Shown: piece by piece, positions 1 through 8,678 of the stretch | How positions within the stretch are numbered: position 1 is the first letter of the stretch | Layout of the letters: the number at the start of each line of letters is the position of its first letter | Assembly (NCBI RefSeq): GCF_918741295.1 | Contig: NZ_CAKKNB010000002.1 | Coordinates: forward strand, 558,001-622,000 | From: Aquabacterium sp. CECT 9606 | GTDB lineage: Bacteria > Pseudomonadota > Gammaproteobacteria > Burkholderiales > Burkholderiaceae_C | Direction of reading: 5' to 3' | DNA length: 64,000 nt | Notes under the pieces: model-generated | What the model was told of the DNA's origin: nothing | The model's database searches: none | The model's input: only the letters and a program-made list of their open reading frames with translations | Position numbers and translations under genes: made by a program

Positions 1-475
1 TGCCGGGGTGCTGGGGCAGGTCACACGCGTCTACCCGCTCACCTCCGAGGTCACGCTGGTGACCGACAAGGACGCGGCCGTGCCCGTGGTCAATGGCCGC
101 ACCCGCCAGCGTGGTGTGGCCTACGGGACGCCGCAGGTGCTGGGCATGGAGCTGCGCTTCATGGCCGGCAACGCCGACGTGCAGGTGGGTGACGAACTGC
201 AGACCTCAGGCCTTGACGGCGTGTACCCGGCAGGCTTGCCGGTGGCCAAGGTGGCGAGGGTGGACCGCCGCGCGGATTCCGCCTTCGCGCGCATCGTGCT
301 GACGCCCAAATCCGAGCCCGACAACTCGCGCCACGTGCTGTTGCTGCACCCGGTGGCCGACCAGTTGCCCGATCGTCCTTCCGAGGCCGAAGCCCTGGCA
401 GGCGGCGCTTCCGCGCCGGCTTCTGCCGCCAGCGCGCACCACGCCCACCCCGCCGCTTCAGGAGCCAAGCCATGA
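1..475 (+). CDS. mreC: Rod-shape protein MreC, C-terminal part (5' end outside window)
   Basis: Carboxy-terminal ~157 residues of MreC, the periplasmic bitopic scaffold of the elongasome that links MreB/MreD to PBP2. The frame is open from the first bases, so the start and membrane anchor lie upstream. The beta-domain is recognisable (GQVTRVYPLTSEVTLVTDKD near the start, then GDELQTSGLDGVYPAGLPVA), followed by an Ala/Pro/His-rich tail with no evident fold, common in betaproteobacterial MreC. The stop codon overlaps the mreD start as ATGA, implying translational coupling. The order mreC-mreD-mrdA-rodA is the classical cell-shape operon; mreB is expected immediately upstream. Confidence 0.93.
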   Translation, partial: AGVLGQVTRVYPLTSEVTLVTDKDAAVPVVNGRTRQRGVAYGTPQVLGMELRFMAGNADVQVGDELQTSGLDGVYPAGLPVAKVARVDRRADSAFARIVLTPKSEPDNSRHVLLLHPVADQLPDRPSEAEALAGGASAPASAASAHHAHPAASGAKP

Positions 476-987
476 TGCGGCGTGGCAGTCCGCTGCTGAT
501 GCCGGTCAACCCGGTGTTCATCTGGGTGAGCCTGTTGCTGGCATTCGCCTTCAACTTGGTCCCCATGGGGCGCACAGGCGCCGTGCCAGACCTGCTGGCT
601 GTTGCGCTGGTGTTCTGGAACGTGCACCAGCCGCGCCGTGTGGGTGTGGGCGTGGCCTTCGCGTTTGGCGTGTTCATGGACGTGCACCAGGGGGCCCTGC
701 TGGGCCAGCACGCGCTGGCCTACACGCTGCTCAGCTACTCGGCCATCGCGGTGCACCGGCGCCTGCTGTGGTTCACAGTGGGCTCGCAGGCTGTGCAGAT
801 CCTGCCCTTGTTCATCGCGGCGCACATGGTGTCGCTGATGGTGCGCTTGATCGCGGGCGCGGGCTTCCCGGGCTGGACCTTGATGGTCGCGCCCTTGCTG
901 GAGTCTGCCTTGTGGCCGGTGGTGACCTTCCTGCTGCTGGCACCGCAGCGCCGCGCCCCCGACCGCGACAAGAACCGCCCGCTGTGA
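472..987 (+). CDS. mreD: Rod-shape-determining membrane protein MreD
   Basis: Small polytopic inner-membrane protein (171 aa) of the elongasome, partner of MreC and MreB. Five or so hydrophobic segments are visible (for example FIWVSLLLAFAFNLVPMG near the N-terminus and ALWPVVTFLLLA near the C-terminus), with the conserved acidic stretch FMDVHQGALLGQHAL in the middle. The first ATG overlaps the mreC stop; a second ATG follows directly, so the start may be 472 or 475. It ends 22 bp before mrdA. Confidence 0.93.
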   Translation: MMRRGSPLLMPVNPVFIWVSLLLAFAFNLVPMGRTGAVPDLLAVALVFWNVHQPRRVGVGVAFAFGVFMDVHQGALLGQHALAYTLLSYSAIAVHRRLLWFTVGSQAVQILPLFIAAHMVSLMVRLIAGAGFPGWTLMVAPLLESALWPVVTFLLLAPQRRAPDRDKNRPL

Positions 988-1009
988 GTTCGGCTGAGCT
1001 GACGCCCTC

Positions 1010-3049
1010 ATGACTGAAATCAAGAACCTGGAACAGGAGCTGGGCCGTTTTCGCACCCGCTTGTGGGCTGCGGTGGGGTTCGTGCTGTTCTGCTTTGGCC
1101 TGCTGGCTTCGCGCCTGGTGGTCTTGCAGGTCAACCGCCACGAAGAGCTGTCCACCCAGGCCGAGAACAACCGCATCGCGGTGGTGCCCATCGTGCCCAA
1201 CCGTGGTCTGATCGTGGACCGCAACGGCGTGGTGCTGGCCAACAACTATTCGGCTTACACGCTCGAGATCACGCCCTCCAAGGTGGACAACGTCGAGGCC
1301 ACCATCGAGGCCCTGGCCAAGATCGTCGAAGTGGCCCCGCGCGACCGACGCCGCTTCAAGCGCCTGCGCGAAGAATCCAAGAGCTTCGAATCCATCCCCA
1401 TCCGCACGCGACTGACCGACACCGAAGTGGCCCGCTTCACCGCGCAGCGCTTCCGCTTCCCGGGGGTCGACATCCAGGCGCGCCTGTTCCGCCACTACCC
1501 TTATGGCGAGCTGGCCAGCCACGTGCTGGGCTACATCGGCCGCATCAATCAAAAAGAGAAAGAAGCCATCGAAGAATGGCCCGATGAAGAGCAGGCCAAT
1601 TACCGGGGCACGGATTACATCGGCAAGCTGGGCATCGAGCAGAACTACGAGCGCGAGCTGCACGGCCTGACCGGTGTTGAGGAAGTCGAGACCAGCGCGG
1701 GTGGCCGGGCCGTGCGCCGACTGCGCTCCAAGCCACCCACGCCCGGCAACACGGTGCACATGTCCATCGACATCAAGCTGCAGGCCCTGATCGAGCGCCT
1801 GTATGGCGCCCGCCGCGGCGCCCTGGTGGCGATTGATCCGCGCAATGGCGAAGTGCTGGCCTTCGTCAGCAAACCCACCTTTGACCCCAATCTGTTCGTC
1901 GACGGCATCGACAGCGACAACTGGAAAGAGCTGAACGAATCGCCCGACAAGCCCTTGCTCAACCGGGCCTTGCGCGGCACCTACCCACCCGGGTCGACCT
2001 ACAAGCCTTTCATGGCCTTGGCCGCGCTGAACACTGGCAAGCGCAGCGCCTCGATGACCATGTATGACAGCGGCGTGTTCATGTTTGGCGGCCACAAGTT
2101 CCGCAGCCCCGAGAACGAGCAGACGGGCATGGTGGACATGCGCCGCGCCATCGTCCGCTCCAGCAATGTCTACTTCTATTCGCTGGCCAATGAGCTGGGC
2201 GTGGACCTGATCCACAGCCAGATGAGCCCTCTGGGTTTCGGGCGGCTGACGGGCATTGACCTCAAGGGCGAGGTGACCGGCCTGCTGCCCTCGACCGAAT
2301 GGAAGCGCCGCGCCTACAAAAAGCCGGAGCAGCGCCGCTGGTACGCGGGCGAGACCATCTCGCTGGGCATCGGCCAGGGCTACAACAGCTTCACCATGTT
2401 GCAGATGGCCACGGCCTTGTCCACCGTGGTGTCGGATGGGCGGCGCTACGAGCCGCGCCTGGTGCGCGAGATCGAAGACGTGCTCACCCGCGAAAAGCGC
2501 GTGGTCTCCAGCCAGGCCTTGACCCCGCTGGCCTTCAAGCCCGAGCACACCGCCTTCATCCGCGAAGCCATGCATGGCGTGACGCAAGAGGGCACTTCGA
2601 CGCGTGTGTTCCTCGGCGCACCCTATGCCAGCGGAGGCAAGACCGGCACGGCGCAGGCCGTGGGCCTGAGGAAGAACGAAAAGTACGTGGCTTCGCGCAT
2701 GGACGAGTACCAGCGCGACCACTCGCTGTACGAAGCCTTTGCGCCGGTCGACCAGCCCCGCATCGCCTTGACCGTGATTGTGGAAAACGCCGGCTTTGGC
2801 GCCGAGGCCGCCGCGCCCATCGCCCGCCGTGTGCTGGATTACCTGCTGTTGGGCCAGTACCCCAGCGAAGAAGACATCGAAGCTGTGCGCCAAGGCAAGG
2901 GTGGCCCGCCCATTGGCGTGCCGCGCAAGGTGGATGAAGTGTCCATGCCCCACGGCCAGGATGCCTTTGGCGGCGATGTGCCCATGCCCGTGTCCGCCTC
3001 GGCCCCGGCCCCGGCTGCAGCCGTTTCCTCACCCGCGAGTGCGCCATGA
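1010..3049 (+). CDS. mrdA: Penicillin-binding protein 2 (peptidoglycan transpeptidase)
   Basis: Class B penicillin-binding protein (679 aa) that cross-links peptidoglycan during lateral wall growth with RodA. One N-terminal membrane helix (about residues 20-45) anchors it. A dimerisation domain follows, then the transpeptidase domain with all three active-site motifs: S329-T-Y-K332 in PPGSTYKPF, S384-S-N386, and K544-T-G546 in GGKTGTAQA. The length exceeds the E. coli protein because of an Ala/Pro/Ser-rich C-terminal tail. The stop overlaps the rodA start (ATGA), so the two are probably translated together. Confidence 0.96.
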   Translation: MTEIKNLEQELGRFRTRLWAAVGFVLFCFGLLASRLVVLQVNRHEELSTQAENNRIAVVPIVPNRGLIVDRNGVVLANNYSAYTLEITPSKVDNVEATIEALAKIVEVAPRDRRRFKRLREESKSFESIPIRTRLTDTEVARFTAQRFRFPGVDIQARLFRHYPYGELASHVLGYIGRINQKEKEAIEEWPDEEQANYRGTDYIGKLGIEQNYERELHGLTGVEEVETSAGGRAVRRLRSKPPTPGNTVHMSIDIKLQALIERLYGARRGALVAIDPRNGEVLAFVSKPTFDPNLFVDGIDSDNWKELNESPDKPLLNRALRGTYPPGSTYKPFMALAALNTGKRSASMTMYDSGVFMFGGHKFRSPENEQTGMVDMRRAIVRSSNVYFYSLANELGVDLIHSQMSPLGFGRLTGIDLKGEVTGLLPSTEWKRRAYKKPEQRRWYAGETISLGIGQGYNSFTMLQMATALSTVVSDGRRYEPRLVREIEDVLTREKRVVSSQALTPLAFKPEHTAFIREAMHGVTQEGTSTRVFLGAPYASGGKTGTAQAVGLRKNEKYVASRMDEYQRDHSLYEAFAPVDQPRIALTVIVENAGFGAEAAAPIARRVLDYLLLGQYPSEEDIEAVRQGKGGPPIGVPRKVDEVSMPHGQDAFGGDVPMPVSASAPAPAAAVSSPASAP

Positions 3050-4206
3050 ATGGATCGTTTGGTCAGCCCTCCCTGTGGCAACGCATCAAGCCCATCTTCC
3101 TGGGCTTTGACCTGCCGCTGTTGCTGGCGGTGCTCTTCTTGTGCGGGCTGGGGCTGTTCACCATGTACTCGGTGGGCTATGACCATGGCACGCGCTTCAT
3201 CGACCAATCGCGCAACATGGCGCTGGCCTTTGTCGTGCTGTTCGTGGCGGCGCAGGTGCCGCCGCAGCGCCTGATGGCCCTGGCCGTGCCGTTGTATGTG
3301 GCCGGTGTGCTGTTGCTCGTCATCACGGCCTTGCCGCACGTGGGCATCACCAAGAAAGGCGCCACGCGCTGGCTCAATGTGGGCATGGTCATCCAGCCCA
3401 GCGAGATCCTCAAGATCGCCATGCCGCTGATGCTGGCCTGGTGGTTCCAGCGCCGTGAAGGCCAGCTGCGCGGCCTGGACTTCGCCGTGGCGGGCCTGCT
3501 CCTGGCCATCCCCGTGGGCCTGATCATGAAGCAGCCCGACCTGGGCACGTCTCTGCTGGTGCTGTCGGGTGGCCTGTACGTGATCTTCTTCGCAGGGCTG
3601 AACTGGAAGCTCATTGTGCCGGTCGTGCTGCTGGCGGCGGCGGGCATCACCACGCTCGTCTTGTCCGAAGACAAGATCTGCCAGCCAGGCGTCGAATGGG
3701 TGGGGATGCACGACTACCAGAAGAACCGCGTCTGCACCTTGCTCGATCCCACGACCGACCCGCTGGGCAAAGGCTTCCACATCATCCAGGGCATGATCGC
3801 CATCGGCTCGGGCGGCATCACCGGCAAGGGCTTCATGAAGGGCACCCAGACCCACCTGGAGTTCATCCCCGAGCGCACCACCGACTTCATCTTTGCCGCT
3901 TTTTCGGAAGAGCAGGGCCTGGTGGGCTGCCTGGTCCTGATGGCGGCCTTTCTGGCGCTCATCTTCCGGGGCCTGATGATCGCGGCGCAGGCGCCCACGC
4001 TGTTCTCGCGCTTGCTGGCGGGCAGCATGTCACTCAGTTTCTTCACCTATGCGTTTGTCAACATGGGCATGGTCAGCGGCATCCTGCCCGTGGTGGGGGT
4101 GCCGCTGCCTTTCATCAGCTATGGCGGCACGGCCATGGTCACCTTGGGCCTGGCCCTGGGCATGCTCATGTCCATTGCCAAGAGCCGTGGATTGATGCAG
4201 CGCTAA
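3046..4206 (+). CDS. rodA: Peptidoglycan polymerase RodA (SEDS family)
   Basis: SEDS-family glycan-strand polymerase (386 aa, also called mrdB) that partners PBP2. It is strongly hydrophobic, with about ten membrane helices. Family hallmarks are visible: [11 protein letters not shown] with [20 protein letters not shown], the large periplasmic loop (residues ~210-260, rich in polar residues), and near the C-terminus [18 protein letters not shown]. The start lies within the mrdA stop. Only one base separates its stop from the coq7 start, so coq7 is probably on the same transcript. Confidence 0.96.
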   Translation: MNGSFGQPSLWQRIKPIFLGFDLPLLLAVLFLCGLGLFTMYSVGYDHGTRFIDQSRNMALAFVVLFVAAQVPPQRLMALAVPLYVAGVLLLVITALPHVGITKKGATRWLNVGMVIQPSEILKIAMPLMLAWWFQRREGQLRGLDFAVAGLLLAIPVGLIMKQPDLGTSLLVLSGGLYVIFFAGLNWKLIVPVVLLAAAGITTLVLSEDKICQPGVEWVGMHDYQKNRVCTLLDPTTDPLGKGFHIIQGMIAIGSGGITGKGFMKGTQTHLEFIPERTTDFIFAAFSEEQGLVGCLVLMAAFLALIFRGLMIAAQAPTLFSRLLAGSMSLSFFTYAFVNMGMVSGILPVVGVPLPFISYGGTAMVTLGLALGMLMSIAKSRGLMQR

Positions 4207-4207
4207 C

Positions 4208-4894
4208 ATGGCCAACATGACACCTACTTCAGCCCAAGCTTCGTCGGCCACCGTGGGCCGTGACCACTCTGCGGTCGACCAGGTTCTGATGGCCCTGGAC
4301 TCCGCCCTGCGCACCGTTTTCGCGGACCACAGCGCCTCGCGCCCCTGCCCGCAGCCTCAGGTGGTGGACACCACGCCCCTGACCGAAGCCGAGAAGCGCC
4401 ACGCGGCGGCCCTCATGCGCGTCAACCACGTGGGCGAGGTGTGCGCGCAGGCGCTTTATGCTTCGCAGGCGCTGGGCACCCGAGACCCGGCCTTGAAAGC
4501 CCAGTTCGAGGCCGCGGCCCGTGAAGAGACCGACCATCTGGCCTGGACCGAGCAGCGCTTGCGTGAACTGGGTGGCCGCACCAGCTTGCTCAACCCCCTG
4601 TGGTACGCCGGCTCCTTTGCCCTGGGCCTGCTGGCCGCGCGGGCTGGCGACAAGACCAGCCTGGGTTTCGTGGTCGAGACCGAGCGCCAGGTCGAGCAGC
4701 ACCTGGACAGCCATTTGACCTCGCTGCCGGCGGGCGACCACCCATCTCGCGCCATCGTGACCCAGATGCGCGACGACGAGGCCGAACACGCCCGCGCCGC
4801 ACTTGCTGCGGGCGCGGTGGCCTTGCCGGCGCCGGTGCGGGGCCTCATGCGTCTGGCGGCCAAGGTCATGACGACCACGGCGCACCACATTTGA
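4208..4894 (+). CDS. coq7: 3-demethoxyubiquinol 3-hydroxylase Coq7
   Basis: Di-iron hydroxylase of late ubiquinone synthesis (228 aa); it performs the C6 hydroxylation in the inner membrane that UbiF performs in enterics. The ferritin-like duplicated di-iron motifs are clear: E in [19 protein letters not shown] as the first ExxH, E in [12 protein letters not shown], and DDEAEHA as the second ExxH. The N-terminal ~50 residues look unstructured. The start directly follows rodA; ATG at 4217 is an alternative. Coupling a quinone-synthesis gene to rod-shape genes looks like convenience of position rather than function. Confidence 0.93.
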   Translation: MANMTPTSAQASSATVGRDHSAVDQVLMALDSALRTVFADHSASRPCPQPQVVDTTPLTEAEKRHAAALMRVNHVGEVCAQALYASQALGTRDPALKAQFEAAAREETDHLAWTEQRLRELGGRTSLLNPLWYAGSFALGLLAARAGDKTSLGFVVETERQVEQHLDSHLTSLPAGDHPSRAIVTQMRDDEAEHARAALAAGAVALPAPVRGLMRLAAKVMTTTAHHI

Positions 4895-4913
4895 CGCAGA
4901 ACCGCCAGCCAGC

Positions 4914-5336
4914 TCAGGCCGCGACGATCTCGAAACTGGTCGTGATCTCGGCGGTCTTGCCCAGCATGATGCTGGCCGAGCAGTACTTTTCGTGCGACAT
5001 CTGGATGGCGCGCTGAACGGCGGCTTCGGTCAGGTTCACGCCCGTCACCACGAAGTGCATGTGGATCTTGGTGAAGACCTTGGGATCGGTGTCGGCCCGC
5101 TCGCTGGTGAGCTTGAGCTGGCAGCCGCGCACGTCATGGCGACCGCGCTTCAGGATCAACACCACGTCATAAGCGGTGCAGCCGCCGGTGCCTGCCAGCA
5201 CTGTTTCCATGGGGCGGGGCGCCAGGTTGCGGCCGCCACCGTCAGGGGCGCCATCCATGGTCAGCACGTGGCCGCTGCCTGTTTCCGCCAGAAAAGCCAT
5301 GCCCGCCGAGGGCTGCCAGTGAATGGTGCATTCCAT
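4914..5336 (-). CDS. OsmC-family peroxiredoxin-like protein
   Basis: Small cytoplasmic OsmC/Ohr-fold protein (140 aa from the chosen start). The family reduces organic hydroperoxides with two cysteines. Both are present: one in LAGTGGCTAYDVVLILK and one near the C-terminus in SHEKYCSASIM. The subgroup resembles the YhfA-type OsmC proteins rather than Ohr. The start at 5336 gives the family-typical MECTIHWQP beginning; two upstream in-frame ATGs (5378 and 5369) would add 11-14 residues of no family resemblance. No strong ribosome binding site decides the start. It is convergent with coq7. Confidence 0.85.
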   Translation of the reverse strand: MECTIHWQPSAGMAFLAETGSGHVLTMDGAPDGGGRNLAPRPMETVLAGTGGCTAYDVVLILKRGRHDVRGCQLKLTSERADTDPKVFTKIHMHFVVTGVNLTEAAVQRAIQMSHEKYCSASIMLGKTAEITTSFEIVAA

Positions 5337-5402
5337 GAATTGGGTCCAAAGGTCTCGAAAGGAGTGCATTTTGCACAAGGAAACAATTTATCGGGAAACC
5401 TC

Positions 5403-5431
5403 TTGTGTCACTTCCTGGTAAAGAATACAAT
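5403..5431 (+). promoter_or_regulatory. Predicted sigma-70 promoter for an intergenic small RNA
   Basis: TTGTGT (5403-5408), 17-bp spacer, TACAAT (5426-5431). The spacing is ideal and the -10 differs at one position from consensus. It points right, into a region with no plus-strand gene, and an intrinsic terminator lies about 120 bp downstream. Confidence 0.5.
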
Positions 5432-5437
5432 TTGACG

Positions 5438-5560
5438 CATGGGCGTGGAACTTTTTACCTGTTAACCAGTCTCATACCCAGCTTGTTTCATTTGTCTCCT
5501 CCACTCCTCCATTTTTTGGCGGATTTCAAAACCCGGAATCGATGATCCCGGGTTTTTTTT
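5438..5560 (+). ncRNA. Candidate small RNA with CU-rich anti-Shine-Dalgarno tract and intrinsic terminator
   Basis: Predicted transcript of about 120 nt between the 5' end of the OsmC-family gene and the 3' end of rep, both on the minus strand. It starts behind the promoter at 5403-5431, carries a 16-nt pyrimidine-rich stretch TCTCCTCCACTCCTCC (5495-5510) complementary to Shine-Dalgarno sequences, and ends in an 8-bp hairpin (5529-5536 with 5548-5555, 11-nt loop) followed by eight T. This is the build of a trans-acting small RNA that masks ribosome binding sites. Alternative: on the minus strand the same stretch reads GGAGGAG before a 9-codon ORF (5491-5462), possibly a leader peptide. No expression evidence. 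Confidence 0.4.
5529..5560 (+). terminator. Rho-independent terminator
   Basis: Perfect 8-bp stem AAACCCGG / CCGGGTTT with an 11-nt loop and an eight-T run on the plus strand (5553-5560). On the minus strand it is followed by TTTTG, so it could also weakly terminate rep, whose stop is at 5585. Confidence 0.75.
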
Positions 5561-5584
5561 GTCTGTGCGCTAGCTTTTCCTTGA

Positions 5585-7708
5585 TCAAGGCGCCGCAGGC
5601 TTGGCCGCTGCCGATTTGGCTGCCAATTCCTCGCGCTGGCGCCGCAATTTCTCGCGCGGGTTCTCCACAGGGCCCCCTTCGCCCAGTTTCATCTCGGCGA
5701 TGAAGCGGCTGGGAATGGCCACGATCAGCTCGCGGCCCTTTTTGCGGCGCTTGAGCGTGCTGACGGCCAAACTCAGCCGGGCCCGCGTGATGCCCACGTA
5801 CATCAGGCGACGCTCTTCTTCCAGGCGGTCGGGCGTGATCTCGTTTTCTTCGTTGTTGAAGGGCAGCGAGCCTTCATTCACGCCCGCCAGCACCACGTGC
5901 GGCCACTCCAGCCCTTTGGAGGCGTGCAGGGTCGACAAGGTCACCACATTGGGGTCGCCGCCCCGGTCAGCCAGGCTGGTGATCAGGGAGATGGTCTGGG
6001 CTACCTCGATCACGCTTTTCTTCTCGGTCTCGACCGTCATGCCGCCATCGTTCTCGATCTCACCGCCGCAGCGCTTGGCGATCCAGTCGATGAAGTCCAG
6101 CACATTGGCCCAACGGCTGGCGGCGATCTTCTCGCTCTCGGCCTCGTCGTACAGGTGCTGTTCGTAGCCGATGTCCTTGAGCCATTCCATCAGCAGCACC
6201 TTGGCGTCCTCGCTGCCCGAGGTGGTGCGGGCGCGGTGGTCCAGCTCGTTCACGAAGCGGCCAAACTCGTGCAGCGAGCCGATCGCCCGGGCATTCAAGG
6301 AGGCTGACAAGGACTCCGCAAACAGAGCCTCGTACAGGCTGACCTTCCATTTGCCGGCGAACTCGCCCAGCGTGCCCAGCGTCTGGTGGCCGATGCCGCG
6401 TTTGGGCGTGGTCACGGCGCGCAAGAACGCCGGGTCGTCGTCGTTGTTGACCAGCAGGCGCAGCCAGGCGCACAGGTCCTTGATCTCGGCGCGGTCAAAA
6501 AAGCTCTGCCCGCCCGACACCTTGTAGGGGATGTTGGCCTTGCGCAGGGCTTTCTCAAACGCCTTGGCCTGGAAGTTGGCGCGGTACAGGATGGCGAAAT
6601 CGCTCCAGGGCGCGGCCACGGTCGAGCCGGTGGCCCCCGCGTGCAAAGCCAGGATGCGGCCCACGGCGCGCTCGGCCTCGTGCTCTTCGTTGTCGCACTC
6701 CACCACCTTCACCGGCTCGCCTTCGCCCAGGTCGCTCCACAGCGTCTTCTGGTACAGCTTGGGGTTCAGGGCGATGACGTTGTTGGCTGCCCGCAGGATG
6801 GCGCTGGTGGAGCGGTAGTTCTGCTCCAGCGGGATCACTTTCAGCTGCGGAAAATCCTGCGGCAGGCGCTTGAGGTTGTCCAGCGTGGCGCCGCGCCAGC
6901 CATAAATGGACTGGTCGTCGTCGCCCACCGCGGTGAAGATGCCGCGCTCGCCCACCAGCAGTTTGAGCAGGTCGTACTGCGTGGCATTGGTGTCCTGGTA
7001 TTCATCGACCAGCACGTGTCGCAGGTTGCGCTGCCACTTGGCGCGCACGTGCTCGTGGTCGGCCAACAGCTTCATCGACAGGCCGATCAGGTCGTCGAAG
7101 TCGACCGCCTGGTAGGCCATCAGGCGCTCTTCATACAGGCGCATGACACGGGCACAAATGCGCTCGTCGTCGTTCTCGGCCACGCTTTCCGCCTGGGCGC
7201 TGTTCAGGCCCGCGTTCTTCCAGCTGCTGATGGTCCATTGCCAGTTCCGAGCCTGCTTGGGGTCGGTGGTGCCGCCCGCGTCCCGGATGATGCCCAGCAC
7301 GTCGTCACTGTCCAGAATCGAGAATTTGGGCTTGAGGCCGAGGGCCTCGCCGTCTTCGCGCAACAGGCGCACGCCCAGCGAGTGGAAGGTGCAGACCAGC
7401 AGTTTGCTGGCCGCCTTGCCACCGATCAGTGCCTTGGCACGCTCGCGCATTTCCAGCGCGGCCTTGTTGGTGAAGGTGATGGCCGCGATTTGAGAGGGCG
7501 CCAGATCGGCACCGTGTCCTGGCTGCAGCAGCCGCGCGATTTTCTGCGTGATGACGCGGGTTTTGCCCGAACCGGCGCCGGCCAGAACCAGGCACGGTCC
7601 ATCAAGGTGCAGCACGGCGGCCATCTGGGCCGGATTGAGGGTGGAAGCTGGGCTAGGGGATGCGGACACAAAAACACTGATTCTCGGGAGACACAGGCCA
7701 CACAGCAT
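5585..7708 (-). CDS. rep: ATP-dependent DNA helicase Rep (UvrD/Rep superfamily 1)
   Basis: Superfamily 1A 3'-5' DNA helicase (up to 707 aa) that assists replication forks and removes proteins from DNA. Walker A is AGAGSGKT (ending at residue 50 of the longest frame), motif II is VDEYQDTN, motif III is GDDDQSIYGWRGA, motif IV contains LEQNYRS, and motifs V and VI are TLHASKGLEW and EEERRLMYVGITRA. The sequence from LNPAQMAAV onward and SGGQSFFDRAEIKD favour Rep over UvrD or PcrA. Conservation begins near residue 24, so the true start is probably one of the GTG codons around residues 12-14 (7675 or 7669) rather than the ATG at 7708. The C-terminal tail is Lys/Ala-rich. Confidence 0.93.
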   Translation of the reverse strand: MLCGLCLPRISVFVSASPSPASTLNPAQMAAVLHLDGPCLVLAGAGSGKTRVITQKIARLLQPGHGADLAPSQIAAITFTNKAALEMRERAKALIGGKAASKLLVCTFHSLGVRLLREDGEALGLKPKFSILDSDDVLGIIRDAGGTTDPKQARNWQWTISSWKNAGLNSAQAESVAENDDERICARVMRLYEERLMAYQAVDFDDLIGLSMKLLADHEHVRAKWQRNLRHVLVDEYQDTNATQYDLLKLLVGERGIFTAVGDDDQSIYGWRGATLDNLKRLPQDFPQLKVIPLEQNYRSTSAILRAANNVIALNPKLYQKTLWSDLGEGEPVKVVECDNEEHEAERAVGRILALHAGATGSTVAAPWSDFAILYRANFQAKAFEKALRKANIPYKVSGGQSFFDRAEIKDLCAWLRLLVNNDDDPAFLRAVTTPKRGIGHQTLGTLGEFAGKWKVSLYEALFAESLSASLNARAIGSLHEFGRFVNELDHRARTTSGSEDAKVLLMEWLKDIGYEQHLYDEAESEKIAASRWANVLDFIDWIAKRCGGEIENDGGMTVETEKKSVIEVAQTISLITSLADRGGDPNVVTLSTLHASKGLEWPHVVLAGVNEGSLPFNNEENEITPDRLEEERRLMYVGITRARLSLAVSTLKRRKKGRELIVAIPSRFIAEMKLGEGGPVENPREKLRRQREELAAKSAAAKPAAP

Positions 7709-7776
7709 AGTGCAGAGTGGCGGTGGTGCTTTTGGCGGTGAATGTTCGCTCGCAGGCCCTGGTTTGCCTCTTGGCT

Positions 7777-7792
7777 CCCCTTGAACAGGGGG
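7777..7792. promoter_or_regulatory. CCCC-N7-GGGGG box upstream of PEP-CTERM gene 1
   Basis: CCCC (7777-7780), seven bases, GGGGG (7788-7792), lying 15 bp upstream of the predicted -35 of the following gene. One of six similar boxes in 5' intergenic regions of this window; binding protein unknown. Confidence 0.4.
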
Positions 7793-7806
7793 TCGGCAAA
7801 ACCCTC

Positions 7807-7835
7807 TTGGTTGCCGGGCGTTGCACAGCTAATAT
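7807..7835 (+). promoter_or_regulatory. Predicted sigma-70 promoter of PEP-CTERM gene 1
   Basis: TTGGTT (7807-7812), 17-bp spacer, TAATAT (7830-7835). The implied transcript start near 7842 leaves a leader of about 70 nt before the ATG at 7915. Confidence 0.5.
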
Positions 7836-7914
7836 TTACACAGTCGGGGCCTTTATCACGAAACGATTCCAGTCACCGCTTCCGACATCTTCCGCGAGGA
7901 GAGGAGCCTTTTTT

Positions 7915-8586
7915 ATGATACAAAATCTGCGAAAAATAGCAGTGGCGACGGGGCTGGCGGCATTGGCGGTTGCCTCTTCGGCAAACGCTGCCGTGACACA
8001 GCAATCCAGCTATGTCTACGATTTCAAGACGTTCTATGACACGTCCACGATCGCCAATTCCTTCGACACCAAGACGCTGAACTATTCAGTGGCCACGATG
8101 ACCATCAAGGACGTCACGGGTGGTGTTGAGATTTCGATGAAGCAGAACAGCACGCTGTTCCCTGCCAAAACCACCTCTGGCACCTTGCTGGACGGTCTGT
8201 GGTTGAACGGCAACTGGGGCACAGTCGCTGGCGGCGGTGTTTCCGGCGGTGCAACGTTCCTGAGCCTGCCCACCATCTTCAGGGATGGCGGTTACCTCTA
8301 CAACGGTAGCATCAATTTCTCGGGTTCTGGCCTGATTGAAGGCGGTTCAACCACCTTCACGATCAAAGGCACAGGCGTCTCTGCCTACAACTTTGCCAAG
8401 TCGAGCAATGTGCCCATGATCGAGCTCTCGAACGTTGGTGGCATCTACAACACCTTCTTCTCGGGTGGCAAAGTGTCCTTCGTGGGCTCTGTCACCAATG
8501 TCCCTGAGCCAGGCACGTACGTGCTGATGGGTCTCGGCCTGGTGGGTGTGGCCGTGGTCAGCCGCCGCGCTCGTCGCGCTGTCTGA
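7915..8586 (+). CDS. PEP-CTERM sorting-domain protein 1
   Basis: Exported protein of 223 aa destined for exosortase processing. It has an N-terminal Sec signal peptide (basic start MIQNLRK, hydrophobic core, cleavage after SSANA) and a canonical C-terminal PEP-CTERM tripartite tail: VPEPGTY, a hydrophobic helix with LGLVGVAVV, and basic SRRARRAV. The mature region is Ser/Thr/Gly-rich and likely beta-structured; no enzymatic domain is recognised. ATG 7915 is chosen because it starts the signal peptide and follows a GAGGAGAGGAG ribosome binding site. The matching exosortase and EPS genes are not in this window. Such proteins are typically tied to exopolysaccharide, floc or biofilm surfaces. Confidence 0.88.
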   Translation: MIQNLRKIAVATGLAALAVASSANAAVTQQSSYVYDFKTFYDTSTIANSFDTKTLNYSVATMTIKDVTGGVEISMKQNSTLFPAKTTSGTLLDGLWLNGNWGTVAGGGVSGGATFLSLPTIFRDGGYLYNGSINFSGSGLIEGGSTTFTIKGTGVSAYNFAKSSNVPMIELSNVGGIYNTFFSGGKVSFVGSVTNVPEPGTYVLMGLGLVGVAVVSRRARRAV

Positions 8587-8624
8587 TTGAGCAGGTCCGG
8601 CGGGTTCGCCCGCTCGGTAAAAAG

Positions 8625-8646
8625 CCCCGCTTCCGCGGGGTTTTTT
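8625..8646. terminator. Bidirectional intrinsic terminator
   Basis: Stem CCCCGC / GCGGGG with a TTCC loop (8625-8640) and T6 after it. On the minus strand the hairpin is followed by TTTTT. It separates PEP-CTERM gene 1 from the convergent PcaC-PcaD gene. Confidence 0.88.
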
Positions 8647-8678
8647 CATTGGGGCCTGGGCATTTGCGGGCCAACAGC

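Noticed and set aside
812-2953. Long open frame (about 710 codons) on the strand opposite mrdA
   Set aside because: His/Gly/Ala/Gln-rich antisense frame typical of GC-rich coding DNA; mrdA on the plus strand has all transpeptidase motifs.
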